From positions 62,001 through 126,000 of the forward strand of contig JAJOHG010000031.1 of the NCBI GenBank assembly GCA_021029095.1: 64,000 bases of DNA, read 5' to 3'. Made by a program: the position numbers and the translations under genes. The notes beneath the pieces are model-generated. The model was not told where the DNA came from and did not search any database. It was given only the letters and a program-made list of their open reading frames with translations. Of the stretch, positions 62,345-64,000 are shown piece by piece (the first letter of the stretch is position 1; each line of letters starts with the position of its first letter). Source of the DNA: Phellopilus nigrolimitatus (lineage: Eukaryota; Basidiomycota; Agaricomycetes; Hymenochaetales; Hymenochaetaceae).

Positions 62345-63446
62345 AAAGCAAGAAATTTGATCAGATGGAAAAGGCCATTTCAAGCCTGAGGTCCAGACTG
62401 AAGCGAAGATATCACTCAGGTTGTCAGCAGAATTGATGTCAGCACGCGAGACGGATGACGAGCGGAATTGTCACAACAAGTACGATCCAGTATTACCTCC
62501 AGTCGGATGTACAAGCTAAGAAAATTGGTTTTGAGATAAAACAGGAGTGGTTGTGGATGAAAAAAGGCGTCTCGTGTAGGTGATACCTTAAGCGCTAACC
62601 ATATCGGGCACCTTAAGGTACTTTCTGTGTGATGACAAACAGCACCGAATATAGTAGCGCGCGTTTAAAATGCTTACAAATTGACCTTCACTCACCATCT
62701 CGCCATTGCAATTTCCGAGCGGAGGCTGACAGTTCATCATCTCACTCTTCTGAGTCTTCTCGACGCTACACATTATGCACTAATTGTTCAAGACAAGAGT
62801 CAATCTACTGCCTGACCACGTTGAATATTGAATGGTCCATCCGGCCGTTGCTTAGCGAGGAGGCTTCCAATCTATCTTTATCTCGCCCGCTGCATGGCTC
62901 CTTGCATTGCCGCCATCTCTCGTTGCACATGGATTCTGAACGAAACAGATAACTCCACACTGTCCTGGTCGCCACTCTGTTAGAAGCAGAGCATTAGCAT
63001 CGAGTACCTCAGTGCGTCGAACTCGCATTCCCCCCTGAAGTCGAACTGTCCCGAAATGATCTGGTGTGTGACAGTATCCGAGTCGTTTTAACCAAAAAGT
63101 CATCCTATGGAAAGACAGGCAACAGCAAAAAAGGAAGCATCTCCTTCGCGAACGTTCGTCTTGCACTATATGGCCTTTCAAGTTATTCGGCCCCGGTTCA
63201 CCTCGTGCTTCGCTGGCCGCATGACATCCTGAAGACGTGTTATCGTGGTCTCTATATGTTGTGAATGCGCGTGGGCCTCTATGATTTCTACGCGCTGTAT
63301 GTCGTTGAGACATGTGCGTCTCGTTCTTCTGAAAGAAAACTGGTGTGCTTCTGTCGTCGGTATGCTGGGCTATAAAATGGGGACCAACGAACACTCGTAT
63401 TGTCTTGGGCATCAAGCACAACCCGTAGACTATTTCCACGTCAAGC
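62345..63446. other. intergenic between synthetase D and the RNase gene
   Basis: 62580-62690 is the inverted partner of the CCTTAAGG repeat near 9.6 kb. A long minus-strand frame (62852-63589) overlaps the start of the RNase gene in antisense and shows no domain; it is taken as a shadow. TATAAAA at 63371-63377 is the probable RNase core promoter. Confidence 0.45.
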
Positions 63447-64000
63447 ATGTTCTCCAAAGTGCTGTCAGTCTTTCTTCTAGGTGCATCAGTCGTCACCGCC
63501 GCTTCAGTCTCCGTTGCCGCCGTCCCGTCGGGCACTGTTACTTGCGGCAGTAACCAATACACCGGGTCTGCGATCACTGCTGCCATCAATGCCGGAGTGA
63601 GTGACCAGGCATCCGGAAACCTTCCTGGTTAGTTATGACATATTCTCGTTTGGACACAAAAAAATATTAATCACTTGTTCAGATAACTACCCGCATCAGT
63701 ACTACGAGTGCGTGTAGAAGGGCTTTACCGCAGAAAAATTCGATGATCTTACAAGATAATACTTTCTTACTATAGCGAGAAATCCGAAAATATCACCCTC
63801 TATTGCAGCGGTAGTGGTCCCTGGTATGAGGTAAGAACAGAAATGCTTCAAATGTTCTCTGTACTGACTCTCAGCATTGACTTGTTCTTGTATTAATCGC
63901 CTTTCGTTTCTCGCCATCCTTCTTCGCAGTTCCCCATCATGCCAGACGGCTCGATCTACACCTCGTCTTCGAGTAACTACGTTTCCCCGGGCACGGACCG
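63447..64000 (+). CDS. secreted guanyl-specific ribonuclease, RNase T1 family (partial at right edge)
   Basis: MFSKVLSVFLLGASVVTAAS is a clear signal peptide. After it come VTCGSNQYTGSAITAAINAG and, over two introns (about 63629-63681 and 63710-63778), DNYPHQYYDEKSENITLYCS, then WYE and, over a third intron (about 63830-63930), FPIMPDGSIYTSSSSNYVSP and GTDR at the window edge. The pattern PH(Q/K)Y, YE(F/W)PI, GxDR carries the catalytic His, Glu and Arg of the RNase T1 family, which cuts single-stranded RNA after G. Two Cys are visible, in TCGS and YCSG. The last exon or exons lie beyond the window. TATAAAA sits 70-76 bp upstream. A nutritional or defensive role is possible; nothing ties it to the synthetase cluster. 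Confidence 0.85.

Noticed and set aside
62852..63589. A 245-residue minus-strand frame near the RNase gene
   Set aside because: It overlaps the RNase signal-peptide exon in antisense and shows no motif; the RNase model has introns, a signal peptide and catalytic residues.

Overview
The window is nuclear DNA of a filamentous fungus, most likely a mushroom-forming basidiomycete (Agaricomycetes). Genes are split by many introns of about 50-65 bp with GT-AG (sometimes GC-AG) borders. The protein families fit as well: a DUF6533-type membrane protein, a LYS2-like adenylation-thiolation-reductase (A-T-R) family, a flavin-dependent halogenase and an OPT transporter. All assignments come from reading motifs; no database search was possible.

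Layout: (1) 1-4500: the tail of an unidentified gene and a DUF6533-type membrane protein gene. (2) 4.5-19.9 kb: three full A-T-R genes, A (+), B (+) and C (-), with B and C tail to tail. (3) 20.1-46.4 kb: a large rearranged duplication. The ancestral module appears to read halogenase > unrecognised acidic protein > NAD(P)-dependent reductase > A-T-R synthetase. Module 1 (minus strand, 27.65 down to 15.5 kb, including gene C) and module 2 (plus strand, 29.6-38.6 kb) form a giant imperfect palindrome around the only intact halogenase. Module 3 (plus strand, 38.7-46.4 kb) is a direct copy of module 2. Each module has decayed differently. Module 1 keeps a roughly 100-bp halogenase relic. Module 2 has lost its A-T-R gene and has a frameshifted reductase. 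Module 3 has lost its halogenase, and its A-T-R gene (E) is cut off after about 150 codons. (4) 46.4-50.5 kb: AT-rich DNA, a miniature transposon and decayed eIF2-gamma sequence. (5) 51.5-54.8 kb: an OPT oligopeptide-transporter gene (-). (6) 57.8-62.0 kb: a fourth nearly complete A-T-R gene, D (+), with a frameshift near its end. (7) 63.4 kb to the end: the start of a secreted guanyl-specific RNase (RNase T1 family).

Together this looks like an expanding and eroding specialised-metabolite cluster. A-T-R enzymes activate a carboxylic acid as its adenylate, hold it on a phosphopantetheine arm and release it reductively as an aldehyde. The halogenase and the small reductase could chlorinate and further reduce that product. 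A halogenated aryl aldehyde or alcohol is a reasonable guess, but the substrate cannot be read from sequence. Three miniature inverted-repeat elements with visible target duplications, two of them beside an intact empty site in a sister module, show that the modules were duplicated before those insertions.
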